In this document: positions 33,701 to 46,364 of the stretch, piece after piece
Numbering within the stretch: position 1 is the stretch's first letter
How the letters are laid out: every line of letters starts with the position of its first letter
Source of the DNA: Schistosoma haematobium
Lineage: Eukaryota; Platyhelminthes; Trematoda; Strigeidida; Schistosomatidae
Reading direction: 5' to 3'
Assembly: GCF_000699445.3 (NCBI RefSeq)
Contig: NC_067195.1
Span: forward strand, 62,781,591-62,845,590
DNA: 64,000 nt
The notes under the pieces: generated by a model
Databases searched by the model: none
What the model was told of the DNA's origin: nothing
What the model saw: only the letters and a program-made list of their open reading frames with translations
Translations under genes and position numbers: made by a program

Positions 33701-36700
33701 CAATCAAAACGGTGGCCAATAAAACAGAAGAACAAACGACGTAGATAGTGTTCTATATTTTAAACAACGCGGTAGTAGAATCGTATATCACTCATCGAAA
33801 CAATTATCATCGTCTTTTTATCAAGTGATACAGTAAAACAACAGATATTGAATAAAAATGTGGTTACAAATAAAGTGTGACAAATTAGAGAAAAAATGTG
33901 GTTTTTATTTTTGTTGTTACAAAAATCACTGAATATATGTCACCATAGTTCCAATTAAGTTATTGTAATATATTTTGAACTGAATGGTTTGATCGCACAG
34001 TTTGGATTATCTTTCCAATCACCATTTTCGACAAAAACACCACTTAGAAATGTGCTATTATAATTTCTGCATAAGTAGATAGCAGTACGTTTTTCTGAAA
34101 TAAGATATTTGTGAGAAATTTCAGTTGTCTGCTTTTCAAAATTATTGTACTTGGTTTTTTTCCTGATACTCCGTTTATCTTCTTTTGTCTTGGTGTTCCT
34201 CAAAACTATCTTGTATTAACTGTGATTCTTTTGGCTTGATAAGTTGCGTACTAGACATACTGAAAGTGAATCTGTCGGTAGTGTATAAATATTCTGTTTA
34301 TATTAATTCGGCCATCAATAAGAAGTTGACTTAAAATAGGTTCGTCTAATTTTACTCTGTAAATTTTAAGTGACTATTATGTAGATTGTTTGATAAATAT
34401 TTTCTGTTTTTACGTACAACTTTTTTTTAGAGATTTTTTTTCTATCCATTTGTATTGTGCTACGCTGTCTTAGGATTTGTTCTATTCTCTTAGTTTCTGT
34501 AAAACTTCGTTTTGCTCTTCTCAGCTGAGTATGGAAATGTCTTCGTCATTTGTAGGGTAATATTATTTTGTTGAGATCTATCTTTTTTAAGTGATGACTC
34601 CAATCAAACAATTTTCAGAGATATTAATATGAAATATGTCAAGGAAAATATCTGTCTTATAGTTCATGAACTATTGTCTATAACCTACCACGAAGCCTTA
34701 AAATGACTTATGATAGATGCAAGTGTGGTATTTAAATTTCAACTTTCGAAAAATCAAGATGAGAAAAATACTTCATATTAGTATGAAGTAAGTTAAAATG
34801 AAACCGCCAATTTCTCCACATTCAGTAATGTTTTTTTAAGTACTTGATATAAATAACTAATACATACTACCAAATTATATTAAACGTCTAATTTGGGAAA
34901 TCCGTTCCTGACATTCATTAAAGCATAAAACACAATTTAAAAAGCAGTATTATCAACTACTGTGTAATATTCTCTAAAAAAACTACAATTTATGCAAATT
35001 GACGTGTCATAACTTTGTATTAATATTCCCCAATACGAATTTGTATGAATTTGGTACCACTAGTGACATTTGATGAATAAACTTTTCTGATTATCACTTT
35101 TCCTTATCACATGACCACTTTTATTTTTGTTGCATTCATTGTTTTGTTTTGTTTAACACCAATCTGAATAATCATTGATGAGGCAATTCAGCAAAGGAAA
35201 ATTTCTTTTCGTCGATATCATTTACTCAAGCTGTAAAATCGTAATTATAGTTAATTTACAAATAAAATGATCTTTTAAAAGATAAGAGGAAGATTACATC
35301 ATATCATGTGTCAAAAAAAGTTGCTTAATAATCGAAAAGTGAAGCGAGATAGTAGGATGAGATCGAATGTAAGAAGGATAATTGTCCATTTGACGAATAT
35401 GAAAAGGGTAAAGAATAAATTAAAAACGTGGAGATGATATTTAAAATTAAAAAGATTGGAAACATTAGAAGGATGCAATAAAATCAAATAACCACTTACG
35501 AAAACTAAGTGTAAGGGCTACCAAAGAATGATGACTTGCACGTTTCTCTATTACACACAGAGTTCAGATATAAAATAATGAATTACTAACGTCTTTTCAG
35601 TGCATAAGTTAACAATATGTGCTCTTTTCAAAGCAAATCGTCTGAGTGTTTAGATCATTTTAAAGGAATTCTCGGATGAGGCCATGTGACCAGAGTTCGA
35701 AAGATGTTCTAATATTGAACTGTTGATTGGTTTACATCCACCTTTTGAAGGACAAGCGAGATAACGTTCAGAGAATCGTTTGGAAAGCGTTCTCTTTTGT
35801 AAGGTTTATGTAACTTGCTTCACAAGAGCAAGTGAACCTAGAAATGCACATCAGTATGACCGAATAAGATAGTTTGTCCTTAACACATCTATGAATGATG
35901 GCGCGGTGGGAAAGGACGATGCGGAACTTAGAGGCACAAGTGCTTGTATTTTTATATACCGATTAAAGAAAGAATAGAAACGTGGTCTAGGTAGGCTATA
36001 TGATAGTAATATTCTGATTTTAATTCTTATGCTTTCTGAGGTCTAACAATTTATCACTGAAGAATATATTAGGAAGTTCTTTTTATTTCCTACTATAATA
36101 GCAATTTAAAATGATCAACGAATAGGAGTCTCATACTTCTAAATTAGTATTAAATCAAAATAAGTTGGATAAACCAGTTCGATAAAAAAATCTCATTACA
36201 TTTATATTTCAAATGTCATGCCGCCTACATAAATGAAAAAGTAAATGATATTTCTTTATTTTGATTGATAAATTATCAGCGCACTGCTTGCTACGAAGAT
36301 TTTGTAATATTCAGTTTACACATATTGCATAAGTTTGATTAGTTTAAAAATTTCTTACCTTTACCTGTACCCTAAATGGTCTTGTGATTCCAGATTATAA
36401 TGAAACATTTTTTCGTATTTATATTGATAATCAGGTGATATCGCTCGATAGAAGGTATTCATCATATTTCTTACAATTTGGGATATTTTTATTTAACTAA
36501 GAAAACTACGAAATAGAAATACTATTAGATCATTGTTAAGATTTTCTTCAGTGAACTATCTCAACCATATATTGGTCTAGGTCAGTTACAACAATACAGA
36601 AGCCATCTAGCAATAACTGGATTCTAGTCATCGGTAAATCAGAGAAAAAGGACTTATAATAATTTTTTACAATAAAGTTTGTTTTACGATAAACTCAAGA

Positions 36701-39700
36701 AATAACCAATCATATTCGAGTTGGATCTGTTGCATATTTAAACACGACCTTAATAATGAACCGCTAACGACGAAATCTTAGCGAAGGAGGAACTACTTTA
36801 CATCATCTTGTTTTTAAATCTTTGAATACAAAATCAAGGTGATTCAACTCTTGGTAAAAAAAGGTCATTTTTGAGAAATAGTAATAATTCCTAGTAGTCA
36901 CACTGTATGTTATTAGGTTTTCTGCTGTAACTAAATATCATGCTGACTTCAATTAGAGAAAGCATTCGTCTTCACACTACTATTATTTTACAGTATGATC
37001 AAACACCAAGCACAATACATATTTTGTAACTATGGCTATGAATTCACTTATTCGTAATTATTATTGCAGAGAACACATAAATGTTGCTAGGAAAATACAT
37101 ACACATATTATCATATGTATACTACAAAATACTGAGAAAACTGACATTGAAAGTAACCTGTATGTACAAACAAGCACGTCTCGAGAGAGAATGTATTAGA
37201 AAACAGGTTAATGTTTAGAAATGTTTTATTCGATTTAATGATGCACTGAGGCTGACATTCAATTCTTGGAAATAATCGTTTGGAAGCCATGAATTTAGTC
37301 AGTCTGAAATAAAGGAAGGCTTTTACTGATGATAGGTGACCAATCAACAAGAATTGATTTAATAAGAGTCAAAAATATAATTTAACTAGTACAAAAGAGC
37401 TTAATGAGAAAATTGTTGAAAAATGAAATGATCAACATATATTCGCTCTGCATGTATTCATACTTCTATACTTGGTAAGTGAATTTAACCTGTTACAATA
37501 AAATGATTTGGAAATGTGTGCAAATCGTTTATTTATGTAATCATGTGAGAAGATTCGTACTACTCCTCCTGCAAAGCACTAACTATCAACATAGTTCAAA
37601 ATGAATTAGAGTTTATGGTGTGATTTTTTCACAACTAGGTAAATAAAGATCTTATTAAAATGGGTAATGCAGTAATAAAATTAGGATGAATCAAATTCCA
37701 GAATTTTAGTGAAGTAGATGTCTGGGCGTAATGAAATAAAAATGATAAGTTTACATGTAACCTAAACAAAAAAAGGGACAGAACGGTAAATTGGCATGTA
37801 AAAGAAATACAAAGGTGGGATCATGATAAGAATATGAATTGTACAAATTGTTTCTGCATATATAAATTTGTCCCTATGCTATATTGCTAATGTTTCAGCA
37901 CTGCTTTAGAGATGTGTGTTTAGAATTTTCTGTAAATGAAAAATGATCTTTTAAATAATTTCGAGTGATGAATCAGATGCTACATACATGCAGAATAGAT
38001 TTTTTATTTTTCCAAGTCATGTAGAGAGTCCATGTTTCTGATAATCTTTACAAATGAGATTTTATAAATAAATGATAGTTTTAATAGTGAGAATATTGAA
38101 CAGACAACAATATTCAGTAGGTAACCTCTCTCTGAAAATTGATATTTAGAACCTATCAATGACATGAATCTGCCTCACAAAACGTATAACTTAGTTAAAC
38201 AAAGTCCAACCACTAAAAATAATAGATCTTAATAAGAAGTTAATCAGAAAATTGGATAGCAATTAAAATTACATAATAGGAATGTTTGCGTCAAGTTTTA
38301 TTACTTTTGGTTCTCATGAAAACTTCAGAAAATTCCTTTAATTAATTCTGTTTATATTAATTTTACCTATTCAGCTTAAAATACATCTGCATGTACTAAA
38401 TAAAACAATTTAGAAGCGTTGTAATTCAAATACAGATTATAGGTACAAAGCATTTCTAGGGTTTAGTTTAGAACCATTATATAAAGGTGTTGAATTCCTT
38501 GTAAATTAACAAAAGTGCTTCAAAGGAACTCTTATCGAGATTTAGGAGAATGGCTCCAGGAAAATCGGTATCTGGTTCAGAAGACATTCTATAGCTATTG
38601 TTAAGATTTTCACGACTGAAAGTTAATGGTTAAAATATTTGTCCCGACAGTCTGTTCCGACAAACCAAGGTAATTCCAGTTATTAAAATTTATATATATC
38701 TTTGTTATAAATTTTCTCATGGAATTAAACCGTAATAGTTGTATATTTATACGGATTATAGTCCAAAGTGAATTAAATACCGAAACATTGCTTGATCCTT
38801 TTATCGGCATTTAATATACACTTTAATAAATATCATGATAAACAATCTATTAATTCATTGATTAATAAGATAGGCAAAAGTAATAAAATGCATCCATACC
38901 AATCCTATTTCAATATTTCATATTCTGTTCAATTGTAATTTCCGCGAGATGACTCCGTCTAACGTTTGAACCTGAACCCACATACTGTGCGTTGATTTGG
39001 TTTAACATGAGTCAATAACCGGGAAACGTGTTCATGTGCTCGACTAATAGCTGCACATCTTAGATATGTGGGAGAAGGGGGGGACTGATAAAATGACCAG
39101 ATTTCTCTGAATTCATTTATCTTAAGTTTATGCTTTATTTAACATTTATGTCTTTATTTCTTGAGATAACAGTCCAGTCCGCAAAGATAGGTGTAAAAGC
39201 CAGATAGCTTATTGTAGTATATCCATCGCAGTAAAATGCTTCACATTTGAATTCGTTACAAATTTACAAGTTTCATAAAGGTTGTAATGATTGATGAGCA
39301 ACATTAATCAAAACGTTTCAATGAATAAATCTGAGACAGTTACTTTTAAATATGAGATCAAATGCTTAACGATATCGTATCTTGCCACTAAAATTTTTGG
39401 ACAAACTACATTCCTCGAATAGTTTGACTGTTAATCAGAAGTTAGTTATCAAATTTTCGCGGGAAAATATGACATTTTGGCGATTGAAAAACTTGACTTC
39501 TAAATACTCAGAATCACTTCTTGAGTTTCGGCATCCTTACCATCTCCTAGATAAGATATATGTTGCAGAGCTAATTACACATGAATTCGTATTTAGCTAA
39601 TGGTTTACATTAAAAATACGAGATATAGATATCTATGCGTTACGTTTTTCTAAAAGGATAGCCAAGATTATATCGACAATTAATCATATCTATCGAAAGT

Positions 39701-40132
39701 TTGCAGCTATATCAATAAAATTATATTAATTCATTAAAAATGTTGTAACAATACTAAGTAAACGTAAATTTACCTTACTTCGAACAATGAATACTATGTA
39801 AACAAATCGAAATCTATTGTGTGGAATTTGTTGTGTTGTGCAGTAATAATAATCATAATGTTCATTATTGAATAATCATTTGTATTTTTAAACAAGAAGA
39901 TATATATAAATATATCAGTCAATAAAGAAATGTCTCAAAAGTAATTCAACAATTCTGCAATAAATAAAAGATAGAAAAATAATAGAGAATAAATATTACC
40001 TATTATGCAAATAAATAAATAGATGTAATTTCAACGTTTCAGCATAAAAAAAATCATAAGGATTGAATGGATAAATAAAATAAATAATTACAATAAATAG
40101 GCTGTGTTATAACTGTTTGTCTTTTTTCCCCA
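30711..40132. other. AT-rich intergenic DNA, 9.4 kb, no gene supported
   Basis: Short open frames here (for example 32601-32843 plus, 33955-34203 minus, 37111-37350 minus) have AT-driven composition and no recognisable domain. Two pockets are less AT-rich, 33510-33760 and 35640-35990, and may be decayed repeats. A TATA-like GTATATATAAAAC occurs near 31115. Nothing else stands out. Confidence 0.4.
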
Positions 40133-43100
40133 TTAGAAATCCTCTGGAATTTCATCATTTGCCTCATTGATATAATTATTAGATCCAACAGTGATTACAA
40201 CAGAATTTAAACATTCTCGTCGTTTATATGGTAACTTTAAGGTGAAAAGTTGGACAATTGATAATAAAACCATAAAAGCACATAAACCCATATGTGGTGC
40301 ACTGAAATCCTAAACAAATCAAAAATGAAGTGAAAGGTCAATGGTAGTCCTTCGTATACAATAATAAACATACATTTTTCATGGAAATGTACAACTATAT
40401 AAATATCGCATTCAAATATCACTTATCTCAAATGTAATCCACTACAAACAATACAGATACATATTGACTATATTGTTAATATGAAAATATCTATTATTCG
40501 GACATCGAATTTTCAAAATAAAAGGGTGAAAATTTACTTAAATGACTGTAACAAGCAGATAAAAAGTTTGAATAATCTAACCAGATTTACTACTGAAAAA
40601 TAAGTTTACTATGAAAAATGTAATAATCCGTGTTAGTAATTTTTGGATAATAGTGACAATGAAAAAAAATAGGACAAAATTTGTTTGTTATTTTACACTA
40701 AATAGGTAATAAATAATTACACCTGCCTTGTTGAATTTCTAATTATTATGTTTTCTTAATATGTACTAGATACCGTTATGATGCAAGATACTGGTTAAAT
40801 AAACAGTAATTCATGGGGCCGACCGGAGTAATGTAAGGGATTCTTAAGTGGTTAAATGTACACTGGCTTTTAGTAATTGCTTAATACTATGACACTAAAA
40901 ATAGACTGCTTTATCACAAGCCATTATTATGGTGTATTAAAAAACTTAAAACTAATCCCTTACTGTGACAATGAGATTCCTAATCATATCCAGTTATTCT
41001 CCATTAGAGTATGGTGTATTATACTGTTGTTGGAACTTAGTGTTGCGTTATTTTGGTGAGATGCGTATTTGCTTCTTTGAGATGTGTGCAACATAATACA
41101 CATGAATGACGATAAACCTTGCCTATAAGAAAGTTTTTGAAACGGGTTAATCTGAGAAATAAGTTTTGAAAAATGTTAAATATAGTTCTTAAGAACTTAT
41201 ACATTTATTATAAAACAATCAGTTTTATTGCAAATTGTTTACCCGGATATCTTTATTCGGACCACAAGTGCTGATAATTTTAGTTGAATTGTTAGCTAAA
41301 GGTGCAGTAAACTGTAAAACAGGCAACATTGCGAGGGAAATTATTTGGTTGGAGATGATAAGAAAGCTGGTTGTAATTGCTTCAGAAACTGGATAAGTCG
41401 CCTCTGCAGCTAGTTCTAAACACAGGGAAAACTGAGAGAAACCAAATGCTCCAAGCCAAATTAAACAAATGGTGATTAGTATTTGCTGATTAGGGAACCA
41501 AAATACAATACTTAGGCAGACAGAGCCCAAAACACTTAGTAAAAATGTGATCTGATAATAAAAGCAAATATAAAACGAGCGCAATGTGATATAGCGATAC
41601 CCAATTAAAAACGTACATCACTGTTACAATATTCTTCAATTTCGGAAGCATACATCTGAAGATAGTAAAGATCATGAATAACCCTGTGGTAATTTCTTAC
41701 TGATTTTTAATAAACAGGTGAATGTATCTTTAGAGTAGACGAAACACATATTGATTGTGTTTTTACTTGAAGTACATCCCTTGAAAATTGACTATTGTTT
41801 CTCGTTATACAGTTCTCATATATATATTTACGAAATCGTTATTTTATTTCATATGCCATACTACCAGACGCATTAATAGTTTTATGTTGTGTCAAATGAC
41901 AAACGAATAACGTTCTAAGCAACGCTGGATAGCATATGAATAGATTGAAAAAACCCAGAGCAGATTGAGAAAAAAAGAGTAATTAGTTTAAGTCACCGCT
42001 TATTTATTGGTGGGGCTTGTCTAGCTGGGATCAGGACGATAGCTTGTCAATAGTTGGACATCTCAGATGACATGATTCAATATCGATCCCTGTGATTCCG
42101 AACAATTCACTCTTTGTTTTCAATTAAATTTTGAGTCCTCACATTATTCTACACTTCTTATTCTTAAAATTAGTTCCTTCACAAGCCACATTTCTTATAT
42201 ATGATCACTGTTATTTTAAATCTCTTGTCATTCATCTTATAATCTCTAATGAGCTATAATGATGTGTTGTGGGGACTTGGGTCGATACACACTGTGCCAG
42301 GTCCTATTCTCGTTTTGGCTATTAGTATGACTATAATTATTGTTGAGCATTATGAAATTACTGTACATAATATCATGTAGTTTGATGTTTAACCGATTAG
42401 TAACAGGAAAACTAGGACTTAACACAAATATGCATCACTTTATTTCTGCATAATTCGCATTAGCAAAGTACAAGAAAACCCAAACGTGGTGAAATAACAA
42501 TGGCAACTGTATTGGAAAGATTGACATGTGAAATATAGTTAAAAATTAACGAATAAGATCAAGGGATAAGAAGTACGGAATGATATTAAGTTCATGAACT
42601 TAAGAAAGATATAAATTAATCTAACCGGGTCAATGATAACAAATTCTTAGTTATAGCACCTAAAGTTTACAACTATGGATTAAGGTTAGTGTATTGGCAT
42701 CAACTAGAATGTCTAGATCTCTTCACGCTGCTAAATAAGGTCGTATAGATCATCCGGATAAATACTGACTAAATATGTATGACAGATATTCTAACTACAA
42801 CGGATACTAGGCACATCCAGTAGCCGTAAACCAACCAGGAACGAATCGTTGTATTGTATCCTCACTCCTTGACAGATAAATGAACATGCTCTTAACTCCA
42901 ATTGTTGCACAGCTAATTAGTGATCAATTAATTTGAATTATGTCTGTATTGGCATATCAGGGGTAAAACTATCCGGGTTGAGAGGAATCCCAGTAAAAGT
43001 GAGGTATCAAACCAACTTAAGTTCCCCATTAAGTATTAACACAGACCAATGCTGAAGCAATATATTTCAATGTACGGTGACAGACTTACATTTAATCTAT

Positions 43101-44681
43101 TATGCCGTTGTTAAGCACTTTTTCCTTTAATAAAGTTCAACACAAAAGTCGCAAAAATTTAACTGCGTTCTTTATATTAAATGGTAATGTAAGTACACTT
43201 ATTTATATTAGGAAATTTTGTATGTAATTAGAGCTATACGAAGTGATACGAAAATCGTAGGGTAGATTAAAAACGAGTAAGATCAATGTATTTCATAATC
43301 ATTATAACTTCTGACCTTTAGAACATAATTTACTATAAATGGTTTCGTGATTCGATAAAGTAATTAAAAGTAATTAGATAATTTCTATCATTTATTAAAA
43401 TTAAATCCGAAAATTTGATCTATTTAGTCCCATCCTTTAGTTGATTAAACAATTTAAACTAAATCGATTTGTCCTCTGAAGTTACGGTTCTATTATATAC
43501 ACAGATTTGTACAAAACACATAATTATTGAATCACAAATTTATGAATTTCTAAAAGAAACACAGACCTTTAATGTTTCAATAAGGAATCCCGTTCTATCA
43601 ACAAACAATGCAACAGGACCAGCTGCTACTAAGCCTGCAACTATTGTGATTGATCCACAAAACCCAGCAAACTGGTTGGAGTAACCTTTTGTACACAGAA
43701 TTTGCTGTAGAAGAGCCGACAAGACAGTAAAATATCCGATACAGCTACTGAATGTAATTGTAACAATCCAAAATCCATAGAGCTTAAGGGGTGGACCAAA
43801 CGCTTTCAAAAAGTTGCATAAAGAATGAAGTGAAATAAAATGTCTGTTAGAGTTGACTCGACGATTAGCTATAGCCAAGGTCGCCACATATGAAGGGGGT
43901 GTGATTGGTTTACCTCTGCGGACTAAAAATATTGACAACAAGAACTGAACAGCAACCAATCCCAAGGATATGTAATTGAAACTAACAATATCGGAAGAAC
44001 TCTTGACATAATTAGGGGCAAACGCACTGCCCAGCAATATGCCTACTGAATTTCCAAGAGACGCAATAGTGTTTGCGGTGGTACGCTGATTATCGGGAAA
44101 CCAATCGCACGCAAGACTGGTTGTGCAGAACAAACAGAATGGTTGAGCAAAAGAAGCGATTACTTGTCCGAATACTATCAAAATGAGACGTCCAGAGGAT
44201 GAAATATTTATATGTGGTGCGCTACTCAAAACGCGCATGCACCCACACAATAAGTTACAAATGGCTGTACACAAAACAATGAAACGAACCCCAAGACGAT
44301 CTATGGCATACGCTATTGGGAGACCAAGTACTATCGTAGTCAAAGGGTAAATTAGAGAAATGAGATTGAGAACCGTGTTACTTGTTGAGTAAAACTCGAC
44401 AAAGTAGTTAGCAATAGGGGAATAAGATATCCACAAATAAGCATTTGTACAACTCAATGACGCAAATGTAAAGACAATTATCCATCTTGTTCGATACACG
44501 CGATAATCAGTCTCTTTCAAATGATTAGGGATGTCTTCTTTAAAATCCTCTTGATCATGACTCAAGACGGGCTGCCTAAACGTCATAACAAAAGGTTGAT
44601 ATTCGTAGATTGTAGATGAGTCACTAATGTTCACTGGTCCCAAGTGGGAATCATATTCCACCAAAAGAAGCGAAACGTTGT
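40133..44681 (-). CDS. SLC49-family (SLC49A3/MFSD7-like) major-facilitator transporter
   Basis: Three exons on the minus strand: 44681-43567, 41551-41243 and 40309-40133. Junctions are phase 0 (ETLK|ITFLLS and NKDIR|DFSAPH). The introns are 2015 and 933 nt, GT-AG. The spliced product has 12 predicted membrane segments, eight in the first exon, three in the second and one in the third. Family signatures are RTRWIIVFTFASLSCTNAYL at TM1, SYSPIANYFVEFY, WFPDNQRTTANTIASLGNSV, LCLELAAEATYPVSEAITTS and a C-terminal LPYKRR. These fit SLC49A3 better than FLVCR1/2, whose relatives move heme or choline; the substrate here is unknown. The first exon begins after an acceptor (TTTTTTTCAG at 44682), so a 5' exon is missing. 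The first in-frame ATG is at 44586, giving 501 residues. No stop or frameshift was seen. Confidence 0.85.
40310..41242 (-). other. Intron of SLC49-like gene (933 nt)
   Basis: Donor GTAAACAATT at 41242 follows CGG; acceptor TTGTTTAG precedes GAT at 40309. AT-rich, no element recognised inside. Confidence 0.75.
42255..42345 (+). repeat. Decayed 3' end of an SR2-like element
   Basis: GATGTGTTGTGGGGACTTGG, then CTGTGCCAGGTCCTATTCTC, is close to the conserved tail ATGTGTGGCAACTTGGAC, then TGTCTGGTCCTACGTT at 30645-30690. The TGAC repeats are not recognisable any more. Confidence 0.4.
42965..43150 (-). repeat. Decayed SR2-like RT fragment
   Basis: AGACCAATGCTGAAGCAATA and the preceding GAATCCCAGTAAAAGTGAGGT resemble CAGACCAGTCCTGAAGCAACA and the ACTTCCAAGATAAGTGAAG stretch of the element at 22797-22890, in the same orientation and spacing. 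Too decayed to translate. Confidence 0.4.
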
Positions 44682-45955
44682 CTGAAAAAAAGAAAGAAGT
44701 GATATTTGAAATATGTATTAATCAATCAAGCTGTTCGTCAGATTATTGATCATCAGGATAACTGACTCAATGATCAACAATACATGCCACATAAATCCTA
44801 AGTGGAATCAATGAAAGTGATCTCAGAAAAGGTTCTAAGTGGTCTGAAGGTTGGTAGTACGGAGTTATCTTTCTACACCGAAATAAACTTATAAGGCTGG
44901 ATAATACTAAAATGTCGACGTTTGGACAAAGCAAGACAGAGTGAAAATCGGTACCAAGCCCTGAACTGCCTAGAGATTTCTATCATGTAGGTCATACCTC
45001 CACATATAACCTTCCAAGAATGCTGATCAGAAAACGCAATTATAAACAATGACATCGAGAGATTAAGTCTTGAATCCTAGACAATTTGTACACAGAAATA
45101 AGATAACAAGATGTGTTAGGTTCAAATGCAGTGTAAATTCGAAAGACAGACATCCAAGGACTCAAAAAGTACATAGAACTTGGGTCTATTCCGACGAGTT
45201 GATGTTGTTCCATCAGACTGAAATAAATACTAAGCACAAGAACTGAAGAGAGAAAAAAATAACAAACTGAAAACATACACATTCACAGTGGAAAAGAATT
45301 GTTAACAATAACAATGACAAAAAGCTGACAAAACGTGAACTGATAAGTAATTTTAAAAGTTAGGTATTCTAACTCGGTCGGATGTCTAACAACAGCTTAC
45401 GAGTAGATAAGCTGATATGAAAATTTATTATGATTCGCGTCCAACTTAAGGGTACGTTTTATGCCTGTAAAACGTATGAGAAGAGATAAAAACAAGAGAA
45501 ATGTAACAAACGTAACCTCATGATCCAATAAACACATCGTATGGACTTACAATTAGTAACGAATTGGAAAGACGGCCACTGACTATGTTGAATTTGCTTG
45601 ATTAATTAGCCTTGAGAAACAATCTATATTGAAGTAGTAAAACACTATCGAGATTTATGACAGATATTTCCTTTAAATAGAACAGAGTTAACACTGTCTT
45701 TCAAATTAATCGTTTCTTATATTGAAATCATGTATTCTCGCAAGTGTGTCAAACCTTAAGTTATCAATGAAGAAATATCATGGTTGATACAATTATTAGG
45801 GCAAAACATTTGAAATTTTTGGGTTACTAGATGTTTGGTAGAGAGACAACTACCAGGCGTATTATTTTAGTATCCGGTCTTGGTGGGAATTAAGCTATGT
45901 TACTATATTTAAACGCCAAATAGAACCTAACGGTGATCATTATAGGTTCTGTAGT
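44682..45955. other. 5' flank of SLC49-like gene; unassigned open region
   Basis: A missing 5' exon of the transporter should lie here or further upstream. 45285-44873 is open over ~410 bp on the minus strand in two overlapping frames (SSMYFLSPWMSVFRIYTAFE, then SWKVICGGMTYMIEISRQFR). It resembles neither the transporter nor a domain I know, and may be a dispersed repeat. A GTAAGT donor-like site is at 45550 (minus strand), but no ATG-bearing exon in front of it could be fixed. The tandem array begins directly after. Confidence 0.35.
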
Positions 45956-46126
45956 GGCATTGGACCATAACCACATAATCTTCAAAGCTGAACACAAGAC
46001 TACTCAGAAAATAGATATTCAATATTTAACGCGGAGAAATACCTAACGATGGAGAAGGCGCGAATTAGGAGTTGAATCTACTGGAGTTGATCGAGTGGCA
46101 TGGCTTGGCCATGCAGGCGTGGCCTC

Positions 46127-46364
46127 TGCTGAATGTTACCTTATATCTTCTATTCATATTAAATATATTGTTCTTTCTCTAGCCTAACCTTGTTCTACAT
46201 CATGTATTGATAATTGATACGATACAGTGAGTTGGTGTAGTCGATGGTGTGACATCCACGTAAGATCTTATAGATTAGGCAGTTATATCATGACGAATCT
46301 ACAAATTTAGGATTAGGTCTATTATTAGAGCAGTGCTAATATCGTAGTAGACCATAATTCTACA
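46127..46364 (+). repeat. LTR-like segment of array unit 1
   Basis: 238 bp, TGCTGAATG to TTCTACA, followed by TTGGTGAGCCC. It is the counterpart of 7181-7418, with the same length. It recurs once in each array unit. Confidence 0.5.

Larger units (their letters stand above)
41552..43566 (-). other. Intron of SLC49-like gene (2015 nt)
   Basis: Donor AAG|GTCTGT at 43566; acceptor TTTTATTATCAG precedes ATC at 41551. GTCTGT is a weak donor, but the phase and protein junction fit. Contains SR2-like debris at 42255-42345 and 42965-43150. Confidence 0.7.

Noticed and set aside
33955..34203. Terminal exon with CTTATTTCAG acceptor (KRTAIYLCRNYNSTFLSG)
   Set aside because: Attractive peptide, but no upstream exon, no family and no supporting context; likely chance in AT-rich DNA.
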